A program made the translations under genes and the position numbers. 47,810 nt of DNA, from NCBI GenBank assembly GCA_910578965.1, contig CAJTSP010000005.1, positions 1 through 47,810 on the forward strand. Direction: 5' to 3'. This DNA comes from an uncultured Oscillospiraceae bacterium (GTDB taxonomy: Bacteria > Bacillota > Clostridia > Oscillospirales > Ruminococcaceae). Shown in pieces: positions 8,356-16,720 of the stretch (within the stretch, counting starts at the first letter, position 1; each line of letters starts with the position of its first letter). Under the pieces are notes generated by a model. The model was not told the DNA's origin, did not search any database, and was given only the letters and a program-made list of their open reading frames with translations.

Positions 8356-8559
8356 ATGGCCCTTAAAACCAAGATCCGGCAATACCGGGAGCAGGCCGGC
8401 CTCAAGCAGAGCGAGCTGGCCGAGCTGGTACACGCAAGGCGTGAGACCATCGTCCACCTGGAAAACGGGAGGTACAACCCGTCGCTCAAACTGGCGATGG
8501 ATATTTGCAAGGTCTTTCACCAGACGGTGGAGGACCTGTTTGAGTTTACCGAAGACTGA
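8356..8559 (+). CDS. XRE-family helix-turn-helix regulator
   Basis: A 67-residue single-domain DNA-binding protein of the Cro/CI-XRE type: KIRQYREQAGLKQSELAELV holds helices 1-2, followed by the recognition helix region RETIVHLENGRYNPSLKLAM, with DLF near the end. This is the standard small YozG-like form. An AGGGAG site lies 10 bases before the ATG. It is cotranscribed with the membrane protein before it, whose promoter it may control, and is closed by the hairpin at 8579-8609. Confidence 0.85.
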   Translation: MALKTKIRQYREQAGLKQSELAELVHARRETIVHLENGRYNPSLKLAMDICKVFHQTVEDLFEFTED

Positions 8560-8578
8560 CCCCTGGCGCGGGCCGGTT

Positions 8579-8609
8579 ACGCCCCTGCCATACGCGCCGG
8601 GGCGTTTTT
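8579..8609 (+). terminator. Intrinsic terminator after the XRE gene
   Basis: ACGCCCC (8579-8585) pairs with GGGGCGT (8599-8605), followed by a run of T residues to 8609. Confidence 0.65.
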
Positions 8610-8661
8610 GCTTGCCCCTTTTTGCTTGAGGGGCGGCAGAATGCATGGCCGCCCGGCCGGC

Positions 8662-9063
8662 TTATCCCGCCGGCTCCACCCGCAGAGCCGCACGAGCGGG
8701 CAGGCAGGCGGCCCAGTCTCCCTCAGCCGAGAGCCAGCCAAAGCCCTCGCAGGTATGGTCCGGGCAAGGGGAATCCACAAACCGGACCCGCCCGTCTGCC
8801 ACCTCAAGATGGATGGTATAGCCCACTGCGGCAAGATCGTACCGGGCGTTTTCATCCAGCGGCAGTATGGTTTCGGCCTGGGCGTCACCCTCGCCCACCG
8901 TGAGCACCGCATACACGCCCGCCCCGCGGGGCCGCAGGGCCCGCAGGCTCAGCAATGCCAGCGCCGCCAGCATCGCCGCTGCAAACAACAGATTTTTGCG
9001 CACAGCGCCCATAGGCCGCCGGGGAGGTTTGGAGGCTTTGGGGCCGATCCCCGATGAACGCAT
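8662..9063 (-). CDS. NusG domain II-containing exported protein
   Basis: A 133-residue protein with a basic N-terminus, one membrane helix (about residues 23-42) and an outside domain containing SPCPDHTCEGFGW and a later cysteine in WAACLP. This matches the free-standing NusG domain II family (CPD..C....G....C), which is found in Firmicutes near Rnf and ApbE-type flavin-transfer genes. The Rnf operon starts 2.5 kb away. The ATG at 9063 follows AAAGGGGTGG; the longer reading from 9171 has no ribosome site. A role in extracytoplasmic redox or flavin handling is inferred only from neighbourhood. Confidence 0.75.
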   Translation of the reverse strand: MRSSGIGPKASKPPRRPMGAVRKNLLFAAAMLAALALLSLRALRPRGAGVYAVLTVGEGDAQAETILPLDENARYDLAAVGYTIHLEVADGRVRFVDSPCPDHTCEGFGWLSAEGDWAACLPARAALRVEPAG

Positions 9064-9155
9064 GCCGCCACCCCTTTCTTTTTTATAATTGGCCTGCATC
9101 CTTAGATCAGGCGATGGCCAACCTATTATAAGTATAGCAAAAAATGTACCGCAGT

Positions 9156-9358
9156 GGTATAATAGCCGCAAAGCGGCTATTATACCCTATCTTATGGCGT
9201 TCGCCTCGCCCCTCGCGGGGCAACCGGCGAAACCGCCCAATTATACCATTCGCGCTGCGCGTTCATGGTATGCTATGCCCGATTGGCAAGGCCGGGCTTA
9301 GCGGCATAAATACGCGAGCCTCTCGGGGCGATGGGCGAGCTTAGCAATCGGGTATAAT
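9156..9358. repeat. Cluster of palindromes in the gap before the dipeptidase gene
   Basis: A row of hairpins: a perfect 14-bp inverted repeat GGTATAATAGCCGC / GCGGCTATTATACC with AAA loop (9156-9186); TTCGCC..GCCCC / GGGGC..GGCGAA (about 9199-9228); ATACCAT..CGCG / CGCG..ATGGTAT (about 9243-9271); TATGCC..GGC / GCC..GGCATA (about 9274-9308); and a closing GGTATAATGG near 9351-9360 that repeats the opening bases. No open frame fits. It looks like a compound repeat or small mobile palindromic element; no transposase is present. Confidence 0.55.
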
Positions 9359-9528
9359 GGAACCGCAAGGGCCGGCATTCTGCCGCCATTTTATGAGGCC
9401 CGGCCTGTCTTTATGGGGGCAGGCCGGCGAAGCTGCCGACAGCCCTGTTGACGCTGTACATCTACAGGGCCCGCACCGGCAAAATACGTTTGAGCGGCCG
9501 CGCCGCCAGGGAAGGGGTATGATCTGCC

Positions 9529-10914
9529 ATGCAGCAGTGGGAACAGGCAATCGATGCATTTATTGCGCAAAACAAACAAAATATCCTGCGGGACATTGGG
9601 CGGCTGGTTGCGGTACCCAGCGTCCAGGGCGAGCCCGCGCCCGGCGCGCCCTTTGGCGCCGGGCCGAAAGCAGCGCTTAAAAAGGCGCTCGAAATCGCGG
9701 GCGAGCTGGGCCTTGCCGTGCACAACTGTGAGGATAAGATCGGCTGGGCCGAGCTGCCGGGCGCCGAGCCGGGCAGCTACATCGCCACCATTACCCATCT
9801 GGACGTAGTGCCTGCCGGAAATGGCTGGGACGCCGACCCCTTTGTGATGCGCGAGCGGGAGGGCTGGATTTTGGGCCGCGGTGTCGCCGACGACAAGGGC
9901 CCCACCGTCTTGTGCCTGTACGCGCTGCGCTTTTTACAGGAACAGGGCCTGCCGCTGCGCTATGGCGTGCGGGCGCTGCTGGGCACAAATGAGGAAACCG
10001 GCATGGCCGATGTAGACTACTATCTTGGGCACTACCCCGCCCCGGCTTTTTGCTTTTCGCCGGACGCCGAGTTCCCGGTGTGCAACGGCGAAAAAGGGCA
10101 TTACGGTGCAAACCTTGTAAGCCCGGTGTGCGCCGGGGATATTTTGGGCTTTGCGGGCGGCGTTGCCCCCAACGCGGTGCCGGACGAGGCCAGCGCCCTG
10201 GTAAGGGCTGACCTTGCCGCCCTGCAGCCGGCCCCCGGCATCACCCTTTCGGCCGAGGGGGGGGCGGTGCGGGTATCCGGCCACGGCAAGGCCGGCCACG
10301 CCGCCATGCCCGAGGGCACGGTAAACGCCATTGGGCTGGTGGTCAACTATCTGCTGGAAAACGGCATTGGCAACGAGGCCGAACGGGCCTGCCTGGCCGT
10401 ATTGCAAAAGCTGCACGCCGCTACCGACGGCAGCGCCCTGGGGATCGCGGCGGACGACGGGCGTTTTTCGCCCCTCACCATCATTGGCGGCACCATCCGG
10501 ACGGAAGGCGGCCGGATCATCCAATCGGTGGACAGCCGCTATCCCACCAACACCAACGCCGACACCCTCACCCGCCGGCTGGCCGCGGCGGCCGGCAGCG
10601 CCATGACGGTGGAGGACGTCCATACAAACGTCCCCTTTTATATCGAGCCGGACACCGCGCCCATCCGCACCCTCATCGATACCTACAACGAGGTAACCGG
10701 CGAAAGCGCCAAGCCCTTTACGATGGGCGGCGGCACCTATGCACGGCATTTCCCGCTCGCGGTGAGCTTTGGCCCCGAGCGGCAGGGCCTGGCTTTGCCC
10801 GGCTTTGCCGGCCCGATGCACGGAGCAAACGAGGGGGCAGAAATACATGCCCTGCTCCAGGCGCTTAAAATCTATATCCTGGCCCTCAGCCGGCTCCAGG
10901 CACTCGAGCTGTAA
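9529..10914 (+). CDS. pepV: Dipeptidase, PepV/Sapep type (M20 family)
   Basis: A 461-residue zinc peptidase. The metal and catalytic sites of the M20 family are in place: THLDVVPAG (His90, Asp92), GRGVADDKGP (bridging aspartate about 121), GTNEETG (Glu155/156) and SPDAEFPV (Asp179). The lid domain lies in the middle and the C-terminal metal histidine in GPMHGANEGAE. Length and order fit PepV-like dipeptidases, which cleave dipeptides in the cytoplasm. A GGAAGGGG site precedes the ATG by about 10 bases. No convincing promoter is visible other than TATAAT-like bases inside the upstream palindromes. A 19-bp hairpin terminator follows. Confidence 0.9.
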   Translation: MQQWEQAIDAFIAQNKQNILRDIGRLVAVPSVQGEPAPGAPFGAGPKAALKKALEIAGELGLAVHNCEDKIGWAELPGAEPGSYIATITHLDVVPAGNGWDADPFVMREREGWILGRGVADDKGPTVLCLYALRFLQEQGLPLRYGVRALLGTNEETGMADVDYYLGHYPAPAFCFSPDAEFPVCNGEKGHYGANLVSPVCAGDILGFAGGVAPNAVPDEASALVRADLAALQPAPGITLSAEGGAVRVSGHGKAGHAAMPEGTVNAIGLVVNYLLENGIGNEAERACLAVLQKLHAATDGSALGIAADDGRFSPLTIIGGTIRTEGGRIIQSVDSRYPTNTNADTLTRRLAAAAGSAMTVEDVHTNVPFYIEPDTAPIRTLIDTYNEVTGESAKPFTMGGGTYARHFPLAVSFGPERQGLALPGFAGPMHGANEGAEIHALLQALKIYILALSRLQALEL

Positions 10915-11013
10915 GCGCCCTTTCGATGCAGCGGGGTATGCGGCGGCCTTATGAAAAGGCCGGGGATAACCCGCACCGCAAGCCGGCTTTATGCAGCCAT
11001 ATGCCAAAAATAT

Positions 11014-11058
11014 GCAAAAAAGGGCCCTGCGCTTTTGCGGCGCAGGGCCCTTTTTTGC
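11014..11058. terminator. Bidirectional intrinsic terminator
   Basis: A perfect 19-bp stem: 11014-11032 pairs with 11040-11058, loop TTTTGCG, with six A residues on one flank and six T on the other. It separates the rightward dipeptidase gene from the leftward 46-residue gene. Confidence 0.9.
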
Positions 11059-11090
11059 TCTGCCACCCCGGGCTTGCCCTACGGTGGCGG

Positions 11091-11231
11091 TTAAAACGGG
11101 ATTTCGTCCTCGTCGTGGTTATAGATGGAGATGTATTCCGGGCGCTGCTCCTTTTCCAGCAGCAGCGCGACGGCCGCAGCCACAGCCGACAGTGCGGCAA
11201 TTACCGCAAGCAGTTTTACAAGCAGTTTCAT
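11091..11231 (-). CDS. 46-residue single-pass membrane protein
   Basis: Reading leftward from the ATG at 11231 gives a 46-residue peptide: MKLLVKLLAVIAALSAVAAA and on to ALLLEKEQ form a basic start and one hydrophobic helix; the tail ends in a strongly acidic stretch (YNHDEDEIPF). A ribosome site (AAAGGATGGG) lies upstream, a good leftward promoter is at 11322-11350, and a terminator follows at 11014-11058. That full transcription unit is the argument that it is real. I do not recognise a family. It is divergent from the Rnf operon, so it could share regulation with it, but nothing shows a function. Confidence 0.65.
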   Translation of the reverse strand: MKLLVKLLAVIAALSAVAAAVALLLEKEQRPEYISIYNHDEDEIPF

Positions 11232-11321
11232 TGGGGCCACCCATCCTTTCGGTCAAAAAAGAGATCCGCCGGCCCGGCATGCGGCTCATCCCTGCGGCGC
11301 GGCCCGGCTTGTTTTGTTTAT

Positions 11322-11350
11322 AGTATACCACACCCGGCCGGCTTGTGCAA
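11322..11350 (-). promoter_or_regulatory. Leftward promoter for the 46-residue protein
   Basis: On the minus strand TTGCAC (11350-11345), 17 bases, then TATACT (11327-11322). The leader to the start codon is about 85 bases. Confidence 0.6.
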
Positions 11351-11451
11351 ACCGGCCCCCGCGCATTGCCCTTTTGTTTGCCGTTTCGAAATTTTGGGGG
11401 ACGCCCCGGGCATTTTTTGTCAAAACAGAGGCTTTTTCCTGTGATCCACGG

Positions 11452-11479
11452 TTGACTGTGTAAGGCAAGATGTTATAGA
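11452..11479 (+). promoter_or_regulatory. Promoter of the rnf operon
   Basis: TTGACT at 11452-11457 and TATAGA at 11474-11479 (spacer 16), or TAGAAT at 11476-11481 (spacer 18). About 95 bases of leader precede the rnfC start at 11581. Confidence 0.6.
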
Positions 11480-11580
11480 ATATGTATGTATGGGCAGCAA
11501 AAGCTGCGCGTTTATTTTTTCGCGGCAGAGCGCGGCGCGGCGCTGCCCAAAGTTTATGGAAATGGGGGATCGTTCAATCC

Positions 11581-12918
11581 ATGTTCAAGAAGCTGAAACG
11601 CTCGGCCCTTGGAGCCGGCGTACCCCATGAGAAGGTCACGGCGGGCATGGCTACGGTAACCATGCCGGTGCCGTCCAAGCTCATCCTTCCCATGTCGCAG
11701 CATATTGGCGCACCCTGCCAGCCCGTGGTAAAAAAGGGCGATACTGTACAGGTTGGCAGCCTGGTGGGGCAGGCCGGCGGTTTTGTGAGCGCCAATATCT
11801 ACTCGGGCGTGTCCGGCACGGTAGCCGGTATCGAGATGGTAACCTACCCTACCGGCCAGCGTGTACAGGCGGTGGTGATCACGCCGGACGGCGCGCAGAC
11901 GCCCGACCCGGCCGTCCAGCCGCCGGTGGTTACCGACAAGGCCAGCTTTATCAAGGCGGTACAGGACTGCGGCCTGGTGGGCCTGGGCGGCGCGGGCTTC
12001 CCTGCCGCAGTTAAGCTGAGCCCGGCCACCAAGGTGGACACGCTGGTGATCAACGGCGCCGAGTGCGAGCCCTATCTCACCCCCGACACCCGCGAGTTTA
12101 TGGAGTGCAGCGAAACGGTAATGAGCGGCATCGAGGCCGTGATGAAATACCTGGAAATTCCAAACTGCGTCATTGGCATCGAGCGCAACAAGCCCGAATG
12201 CATCGATTTAATGGCCAGCCTTGTGCAGGGCTCCAAGGGCATTTCGGTAAAGCCCTTGCCCAGCCGCTACCCGCAGGGCGCCGAAAAAAACCTCATCGAG
12301 AACACCACTGGGCGTGAGGTGCCCGAGATGGTGTACGGCGAAAAGCCCCGCCCGGGCCTGCCGGCCGACGTGGGGGTCATTGTGATGAACGTGACCAGCG
12401 TCTCAACCCTTGGCAAGTTCCTGAAAACCGGCATGCCGCTGATCTCCAAACGGGTCACGGTAGACGGCGACGCGGCGGCCAAGCCCCAAAACGTCGAGGC
12501 ACTCATCGGCACCCCGCTGGAGGAGATCATTGAATTTGCGGGCGGCGTCAAAGAGGGCGTCACCTTAGGCAAGGTGCTGTGCGGCGGCCCGATGATGGGC
12601 ACCGCAATGGCCGATTTGTCCTTCCCGCTGCTCAAGCAGAACAATGGCCTGTTGCTCTTCAGCAAGGAAAAGGCCGACCTGCCCGAGCCCGGCCCCTGCA
12701 TCCGCTGCGGCCGCTGCATCAACGGCTGCCCCATGGGCCTTGCGCCGGTGCAGATTGCGGGCGCTTATACCCGGCGCGACCTTGACGCGCTGAACAAGCT
12801 CAACCTGGGGCTGTGCGTGTTGTGCGGCACCTGCACCTTTGTCTGCCCTGCCAAACGCCCGGTAACCCAGACCATGAGCCTTGCCAAGGCATTTCAAAGA
12901 ACGGGAGGGAAAAAGTAA
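11581..12918 (+). CDS. rnfC: Rnf complex subunit C (NADH-binding, 4Fe-4S)
   Basis: A 445-residue peripheral subunit of the membrane Rnf complex, which moves electrons between reduced ferredoxin and NAD+ while pumping Na+ or H+. Seen here: an N-terminal barrel-sandwich region (to about residue 95), VGLGGAGFPAAVKL and NGAECEPYLTPDTRE as the NADH/FMN-binding motifs, and two C-terminal clusters, CIRCGRCINGCP and CVLCGTCTFVCP. Bacterial relatives outside clostridia often carry long C-terminal repeats; this short form is clostridial. The ATG at 11581 is the natural family start; the longer reading from 11482 is low-complexity. Its stop overlaps rnfD (TAATG). Confidence 0.95.
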   Translation: MFKKLKRSALGAGVPHEKVTAGMATVTMPVPSKLILPMSQHIGAPCQPVVKKGDTVQVGSLVGQAGGFVSANIYSGVSGTVAGIEMVTYPTGQRVQAVVITPDGAQTPDPAVQPPVVTDKASFIKAVQDCGLVGLGGAGFPAAVKLSPATKVDTLVINGAECEPYLTPDTREFMECSETVMSGIEAVMKYLEIPNCVIGIERNKPECIDLMASLVQGSKGISVKPLPSRYPQGAEKNLIENTTGREVPEMVYGEKPRPGLPADVGVIVMNVTSVSTLGKFLKTGMPLISKRVTVDGDAAAKPQNVEALIGTPLEEIIEFAGGVKEGVTLGKVLCGGPMMGTAMADLSFPLLKQNNGLLLFSKEKADLPEPGPCIRCGRCINGCPMGLAPVQIAGAYTRRDLDALNKLNLGLCVLCGTCTFVCPAKRPVTQTMSLAKAFQRTGGKK

Positions 12919-13871
12919 TGGAAAACCGTTTGATCGTTACTGCGTCTCCCCATATCACCGACAAGGCAACCACCCGCGGGCTGATGGGCAACGTAGTGAT
13001 CTCGCTGATCCCCTGCGTGATTGCCAGCGCCATCATCTTTGGCTGGCAGGCGCTGGTGCTGGTGGCCGTTACCACCGCAGCCTGCGTAGTGTTTGAGTAC
13101 TTATATTGTATGGTAATGAAAAAGCCAAACCCGGTAAGCGACCTCTCGGCCGTGGTCACCGGCATCATCCTGGCCCTCAACCTGCCGGTAAGCATGGCAA
13201 AGCCCCAGGTGATCTGGATCCCGCTGGTGGGCGCGTTTGTGGCCATTGTGCTGGTAAAGCAGTTGTTCGGCGGGCTTGGCTCCAATTTTGCAAACCCCGC
13301 CCTGGTGGGCCGCATCGTGCTGTTTTTGGGCTTCAGCGCCCGCATGACCGATTGGACCTACCCCGCCGCGGCGGTGGACGCCCTGACCGGCGCGACCCCC
13401 CTGGGCACCGGCAACCTGGAAAACCTGCCGCTGATGGAGCTGTTTCTGGGGGTGCACGGCGGCGTTTTGGGCGAGACCTGCAGCCTCGCCATCCTGATTG
13501 GGTTTGCCTGGCTGGTATTTACCAAAACCATCAGTTGCGCCATCCCGGTGGCTTATGTGGGCACGGTGGCGGTGATGGGCCTTTTGTGCGGCCAGCCGGT
13601 GCTGGCCCAGATTTTGAGCGGCGGCCTTTTGTTCGGCGCGGTATTTATGGCCACCGACTATGTTACCAGCCCCTTCACCCTCAAGGGCAAGATTGCTTTT
13701 GGCCTTGGGCTGGGCATTATCACCTGCGCCATCCGGTTCTGGGGCAACATGGCCGAGGGCGTCTCGTTTGCCATCCTGCTGATGAACCTGTTTGTGCCCT
13801 ACATCAATGACCTGACCCGTCAGGTCCCCTTGGGCTATGTCAAGCCGCCGAAGGAGGGTGCCAAAAAATGA
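12918..13871 (+). CDS. rnfD: Rnf complex subunit D (integral membrane flavoprotein)
   Basis: A 317-residue membrane subunit with about ten helices. DALTGATPL (Thr160) matches the site where FMN is attached covalently in RnfD/NqrB. The C-terminus YVKPPKEGAKK is typical of a cytoplasmic end. GGGAGGG lies before the TAATG overlap with rnfC, and the stop overlaps the rnfG start (ATGA), so translation of the operon is tightly coupled. Together with RnfG it forms part of the electron path across the membrane. Confidence 0.95.
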   Translation: MENRLIVTASPHITDKATTRGLMGNVVISLIPCVIASAIIFGWQALVLVAVTTAACVVFEYLYCMVMKKPNPVSDLSAVVTGIILALNLPVSMAKPQVIWIPLVGAFVAIVLVKQLFGGLGSNFANPALVGRIVLFLGFSARMTDWTYPAAAVDALTGATPLGTGNLENLPLMELFLGVHGGVLGETCSLAILIGFAWLVFTKTISCAIPVAYVGTVAVMGLLCGQPVLAQILSGGLLFGAVFMATDYVTSPFTLKGKIAFGLGLGIITCAIRFWGNMAEGVSFAILLMNLFVPYINDLTRQVPLGYVKPPKEGAKK

Positions 13872-14428
13872 ACAAAGCAACATGGGATACCATTGCCAAG
13901 CCCATTGTGGTGCTTGTGGTGATCTGCCTGATTACCAGCACGTTGCTGGCCGTAACCAACAACGCTACTGCGCCCATCATTGCCGAGGCCGAAAAGTCCG
14001 CCACCAACGAGGCGTACAAGGCGGTGCTGCCTGAGGCCGACAGCTTTACCGACGTAACCGCGCAGGTTTCCACCGAGGGCATCGCCTCGGCCGCCGTGGC
14101 CAACAACGGCGCGGGTTATGCGGTGCGGGCCATCGGCCGCGGCTATGGCGGCGACGTGCCGGTGGTTGTAGGCATCGGCCCGGACGGCAGCATCGTGAGC
14201 GTACAGTTTATGCAAAACAGCGAATCGGCCGGGTTTGGCATGAAGCTGTGGGACGGCAACCAGGCCGGCATCGATTTTGCGGCAAGCCTGGCCGGCCAGG
14301 GCGGCAGCGTTGCCAAGGGTGAAAACGGGGTGGACGGCATTACCGGCGCCACCATCTCAACCAACGCGGCCCTCAGCGCGGTAAACAGTGCGCTGGCCTG
14401 CTACGAACAACTCAAGGAGGTGGCATAA
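13868..14428 (+). CDS. rnfG: Rnf complex subunit G (covalent FMN subunit)
   Basis: A 186-residue protein with one N-terminal membrane anchor (about residues 12-30) and an FMN-binding domain. DGITGATIST (residues 156-165) carries the TGAT flavinylation motif, with Thr162 the expected FMN attachment site; this needs an ApbE-type flavin transferase, which is not in the window. Starts within the rnfD stop (ATGA) and ends directly at the rnfE start. Confidence 0.95.
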   Translation: MNKATWDTIAKPIVVLVVICLITSTLLAVTNNATAPIIAEAEKSATNEAYKAVLPEADSFTDVTAQVSTEGIASAAVANNGAGYAVRAIGRGYGGDVPVVVGIGPDGSIVSVQFMQNSESAGFGMKLWDGNQAGIDFAASLAGQGGSVAKGENGVDGITGATISTNAALSAVNSALACYEQLKEVA

Positions 14429-15058
14429 ATGGCACAGAACAAGCCAAGCCTCGGCACGGTGCTCACCAACGGCATCATCAAGGAAAACCCGGTGCTGCGC
14501 CTGGTGCTGGGCACCTGCCCCACCCTGGCCGTAACTACCGCCGTTTCCAACGCCATCGGCATGGGGGTGGCCGCCACCGTGGTGCTGATCTGCTCCAACA
14601 TCGTCATTTCGGCCCTGCGCAAGGTCATCCCGGATAAGGTCCATCTGCCCTGCTACATCACCATTATCGCCACCTTTGTTACGGTGGTGCAGATGGTGGT
14701 CAAGGCCTATGCCCCCGCGCTGGACACCGCGCTGGGCGTATACCTGCCGCTGATTGTAGTAAACTGCATCATCCTGGGCCGTGCCGAGATGTTTGCCTGC
14801 AAGCATGGGGTGGTTGCCTCGGCGCTGGACGGCGTGGGTATGGGCATCGGTTTTACCCTGGCGCTGATGCTGATGGCCTCGGTGCGGGAGCTCATTGGCA
14901 ACGGGAGCTGGATGGGCATCACCATCATCCCCGAGAGCGTCGACCGTCTCACCATCATGACCAGCGCGCCCGGCGGCTTTTTTACCTTTGGCTGCCTGAT
15001 GGCGCTGGTGGTATGGTTTGAAGCCAAGCGCGAAAAGAAAGGAGCGGGTGCACAATGA
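14429..15058 (+). CDS. rnfE: Rnf complex subunit E (membrane)
   Basis: A 209-residue, six-helix subunit of the RnfA/RnfE/NqrD/NqrE family. GTVLTNGIIKENPVLRLVLG is the typical N-terminus, and VNCIILGRAEMFACKHGV holds the cysteine-containing half-helix region that binds an iron-sulfur centre with RnfA inside the membrane. The ATG directly follows the rnfG stop, with AAGGAGG inside the end of rnfG as ribosome site. Overlaps rnfA (ATGA). Confidence 0.95.
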   Translation: MAQNKPSLGTVLTNGIIKENPVLRLVLGTCPTLAVTTAVSNAIGMGVAATVVLICSNIVISALRKVIPDKVHLPCYITIIATFVTVVQMVVKAYAPALDTALGVYLPLIVVNCIILGRAEMFACKHGVVASALDGVGMGIGFTLALMLMASVRELIGNGSWMGITIIPESVDRLTIMTSAPGGFFTFGCLMALVVWFEAKREKKGAGAQ

Positions 15059-15654
15059 GCGCTGTCAAACTTGCATCCATCTTCTTCAGCATGATTTTGG
15101 TCAACAATTATGTGCTGGTGAAGTTTTTGGGCATCTGCCCCTTTTTGGGGGTTTCCAAAAAGCTGGATTCGGCCTTTGGCATGAGCTGCGCGGTGGTGTT
15201 TGTTATGGTGCTGGCTACCAGCGTCACCTGGCCTTTGCAGCAGCTTTTGGACGCCAACGGCCTTGGCTATCTGCAAACCATCGTGTTTATCCTGGTTATT
15301 GCGGTGCTGGTACAACTGGTGGAGATCATCCTTAAAAAGTATATGCCCCCGCTCTACAGCAGCCTGGGCGTCTACCTGCCCCTCATCACCACCAACTGCG
15401 CGGTGCTGGGCGTGACCATCCTCAACATTGACAACGGCTACAATTTTGTGGAGAGCATTGTGTGTGCCGCGGGCGCGGGCTTTGGCTTTATGCTGGCCAT
15501 GGTGCTGTTCAGCGGGGTACGCAAGCGGGTGGAGGACGCCAACCCTCCCAAATGCTTTGAGGGGCTGCCCATTACGCTGGTGGCGGCTGCCATTACGAGC
15601 CTTTCGTTTATGGGCTTTGGCGGCATCATTGAAAACATCTTTGGAACCGTGTAA
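15055..15654 (+). CDS. rnfA: Rnf complex subunit A (membrane)
   Basis: A 199-residue, six-helix homologue of RnfE with inverted topology. VNNYVLVKFLGICPFLGVSK and ITTNCAVLGVTI contain the two conserved cysteine segments of this family, proposed to hold the intramembrane 2Fe-2S centre shared with RnfE. Start overlaps the rnfE stop; AAGGAGCGGG precedes it. A 12-base gap with AAGGAGG then leads to rnfB. Confidence 0.95.
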   Translation: MSAVKLASIFFSMILVNNYVLVKFLGICPFLGVSKKLDSAFGMSCAVVFVMVLATSVTWPLQQLLDANGLGYLQTIVFILVIAVLVQLVEIILKKYMPPLYSSLGVYLPLITTNCAVLGVTILNIDNGYNFVESIVCAAGAGFGFMLAMVLFSGVRKRVEDANPPKCFEGLPITLVAAAITSLSFMGFGGIIENIFGTV

Positions 15655-15666
15655 GGAGGCAGAAGG

Positions 15667-16461
15667 ATGAGTATTGCAATTGCGATCATTCTGGTAACGG
15701 TTGTGGGCCTCGTAGGCGCGGTAATCCTGGTGCTGGCCGCCAAATTTATGAGCGTGTATGAAGACCCGCGTATCGGCCAGGTGACCGAGTGCCTGCCGGG
15801 CGCCAACTGCGGCGGCTGCGGCTTTGCTGGCTGTGCCGACTATGCCAAGGCCGTGGTGGAAAACGGCGCGCCGGTAAACAAATGCGCAGTGGGCGGCGCC
15901 GACTGCGCCGCCGCTATTGCGGGGCTGATGGGGGTCGAGGCAGGCGCATCGGTACCGGTGCGGGCCATTGTGGGCTGCCAGGGCGCCGAGGGCGTGTGCA
16001 AGATCAAATATGATTACCAGGGCATCTCAAGCTGCGCGGCCGCCAAGGCGCTGCACGGCGGGCCCAAGTTCTGCCCCTACGGCTGCCTTGGGTTCGGCGA
16101 CTGTGTCAAGGCCTGCAAATTCGGCGCCATCCATGTAGAAAACGGGGTGGCCAAGGTAGATCAGTCAAAATGCACCGGCTGCGGCGCCTGTAAGGATACC
16201 TGCCCGCAGAAGGTCATCTGGATGCACAACGCGCCGGATAAGCCGGTGGTGATGTGCGCCAACCACGAAAAGGGCGCCATTACCAACAAGGAGTGCAACC
16301 TCGGCTGCATCGGCTGCATGCGGTGCGAAAAGACCTGCCCCGAGGGCGCCATCAAGGTCAACAACTTTGTGGCTCGGATTGATTACGATAAGTGCACCGG
16401 CTGCGGCAAGTGCATGGAGGTCTGCCCCAAAAAGCTGATCTTCAAGCATCCCGCGCCCTGA
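15667..16461 (+). CDS. rnfB: Rnf complex subunit B (ferredoxin-interacting polyferredoxin)
   Basis: A 264-residue protein: one N-terminal helix (about residues 3-27), an Fe-S domain with CLPGANCGGCGFAGCADYA, then several CxxCxxCxxxC sites (for example CTGCGACKDTCP, CIGCMRCEKTCP, CTGCGKCMEVCP). RnfB is the entry point for electrons from soluble ferredoxin. The number of clusters agrees with clostridial RnfB. It is the last gene of rnfCDGEAB, the usual clostridial order, and is followed at once by a strong terminator. Confidence 0.95.
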   Translation: MSIAIAIILVTVVGLVGAVILVLAAKFMSVYEDPRIGQVTECLPGANCGGCGFAGCADYAKAVVENGAPVNKCAVGGADCAAAIAGLMGVEAGASVPVRAIVGCQGAEGVCKIKYDYQGISSCAAAKALHGGPKFCPYGCLGFGDCVKACKFGAIHVENGVAKVDQSKCTGCGACKDTCPQKVIWMHNAPDKPVVMCANHEKGAITNKECNLGCIGCMRCEKTCPEGAIKVNNFVARIDYDKCTGCGKCMEVCPKKLIFKHPAP

Positions 16462-16485
16462 CACACCGCAAACCGGCAAAAAGAG

Positions 16486-16515
16486 AGCCCCGCATCGTTT
16501 TGGTGCGGGGCTTTT
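16486..16515 (+). terminator. Intrinsic terminator of the rnf operon
   Basis: AGCCCCGCA (16486-16494) pairs with TGCGGGGCT (16504-16512), followed by TTT. Confidence 0.9.
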
Positions 16516-16540
16516 CATGCCAATATGGTTTTAGGGCCAA

Positions 16541-16605
16541 TATGGGGGCCAGCGGCCCCCATACCCCCACCCCGCCGCACGCAAAAATGCGTGCGGCCGC
16601 TTGTT
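16541..16605. repeat. Two hairpins downstream of the rnf terminator
   Basis: A perfect 10-bp palindrome TATGGGGGCC / GGCCCCCATA (16541-16563, loop AGC), then CCGCACGCA / TGCGTGCGG (16575-16596, loop AAAA) followed by a T-rich run. The second could be an extra terminator. Their GC-rich stem design resembles other hairpins near 17527 and 25901. Confidence 0.5.
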
Positions 16606-16720
16606 TTTATCTCAACGTATGCCTTTTTTCAAAATGCGCTCATTTTGAAAGATAAGGGGAGTGTTCTGCACGCATCCCAGAATCTTCAACAGCTTAACCG
16701 TTGATACACTGGAAGCCATA

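Noticed and set aside
9156..9186. TATAAT inside the palindrome as the main promoter of the dipeptidase gene
   Set aside because: No -35 hexamer lies at 16-18 bases upstream and the start codon is about 370 bases away; the palindrome explains the bases better.
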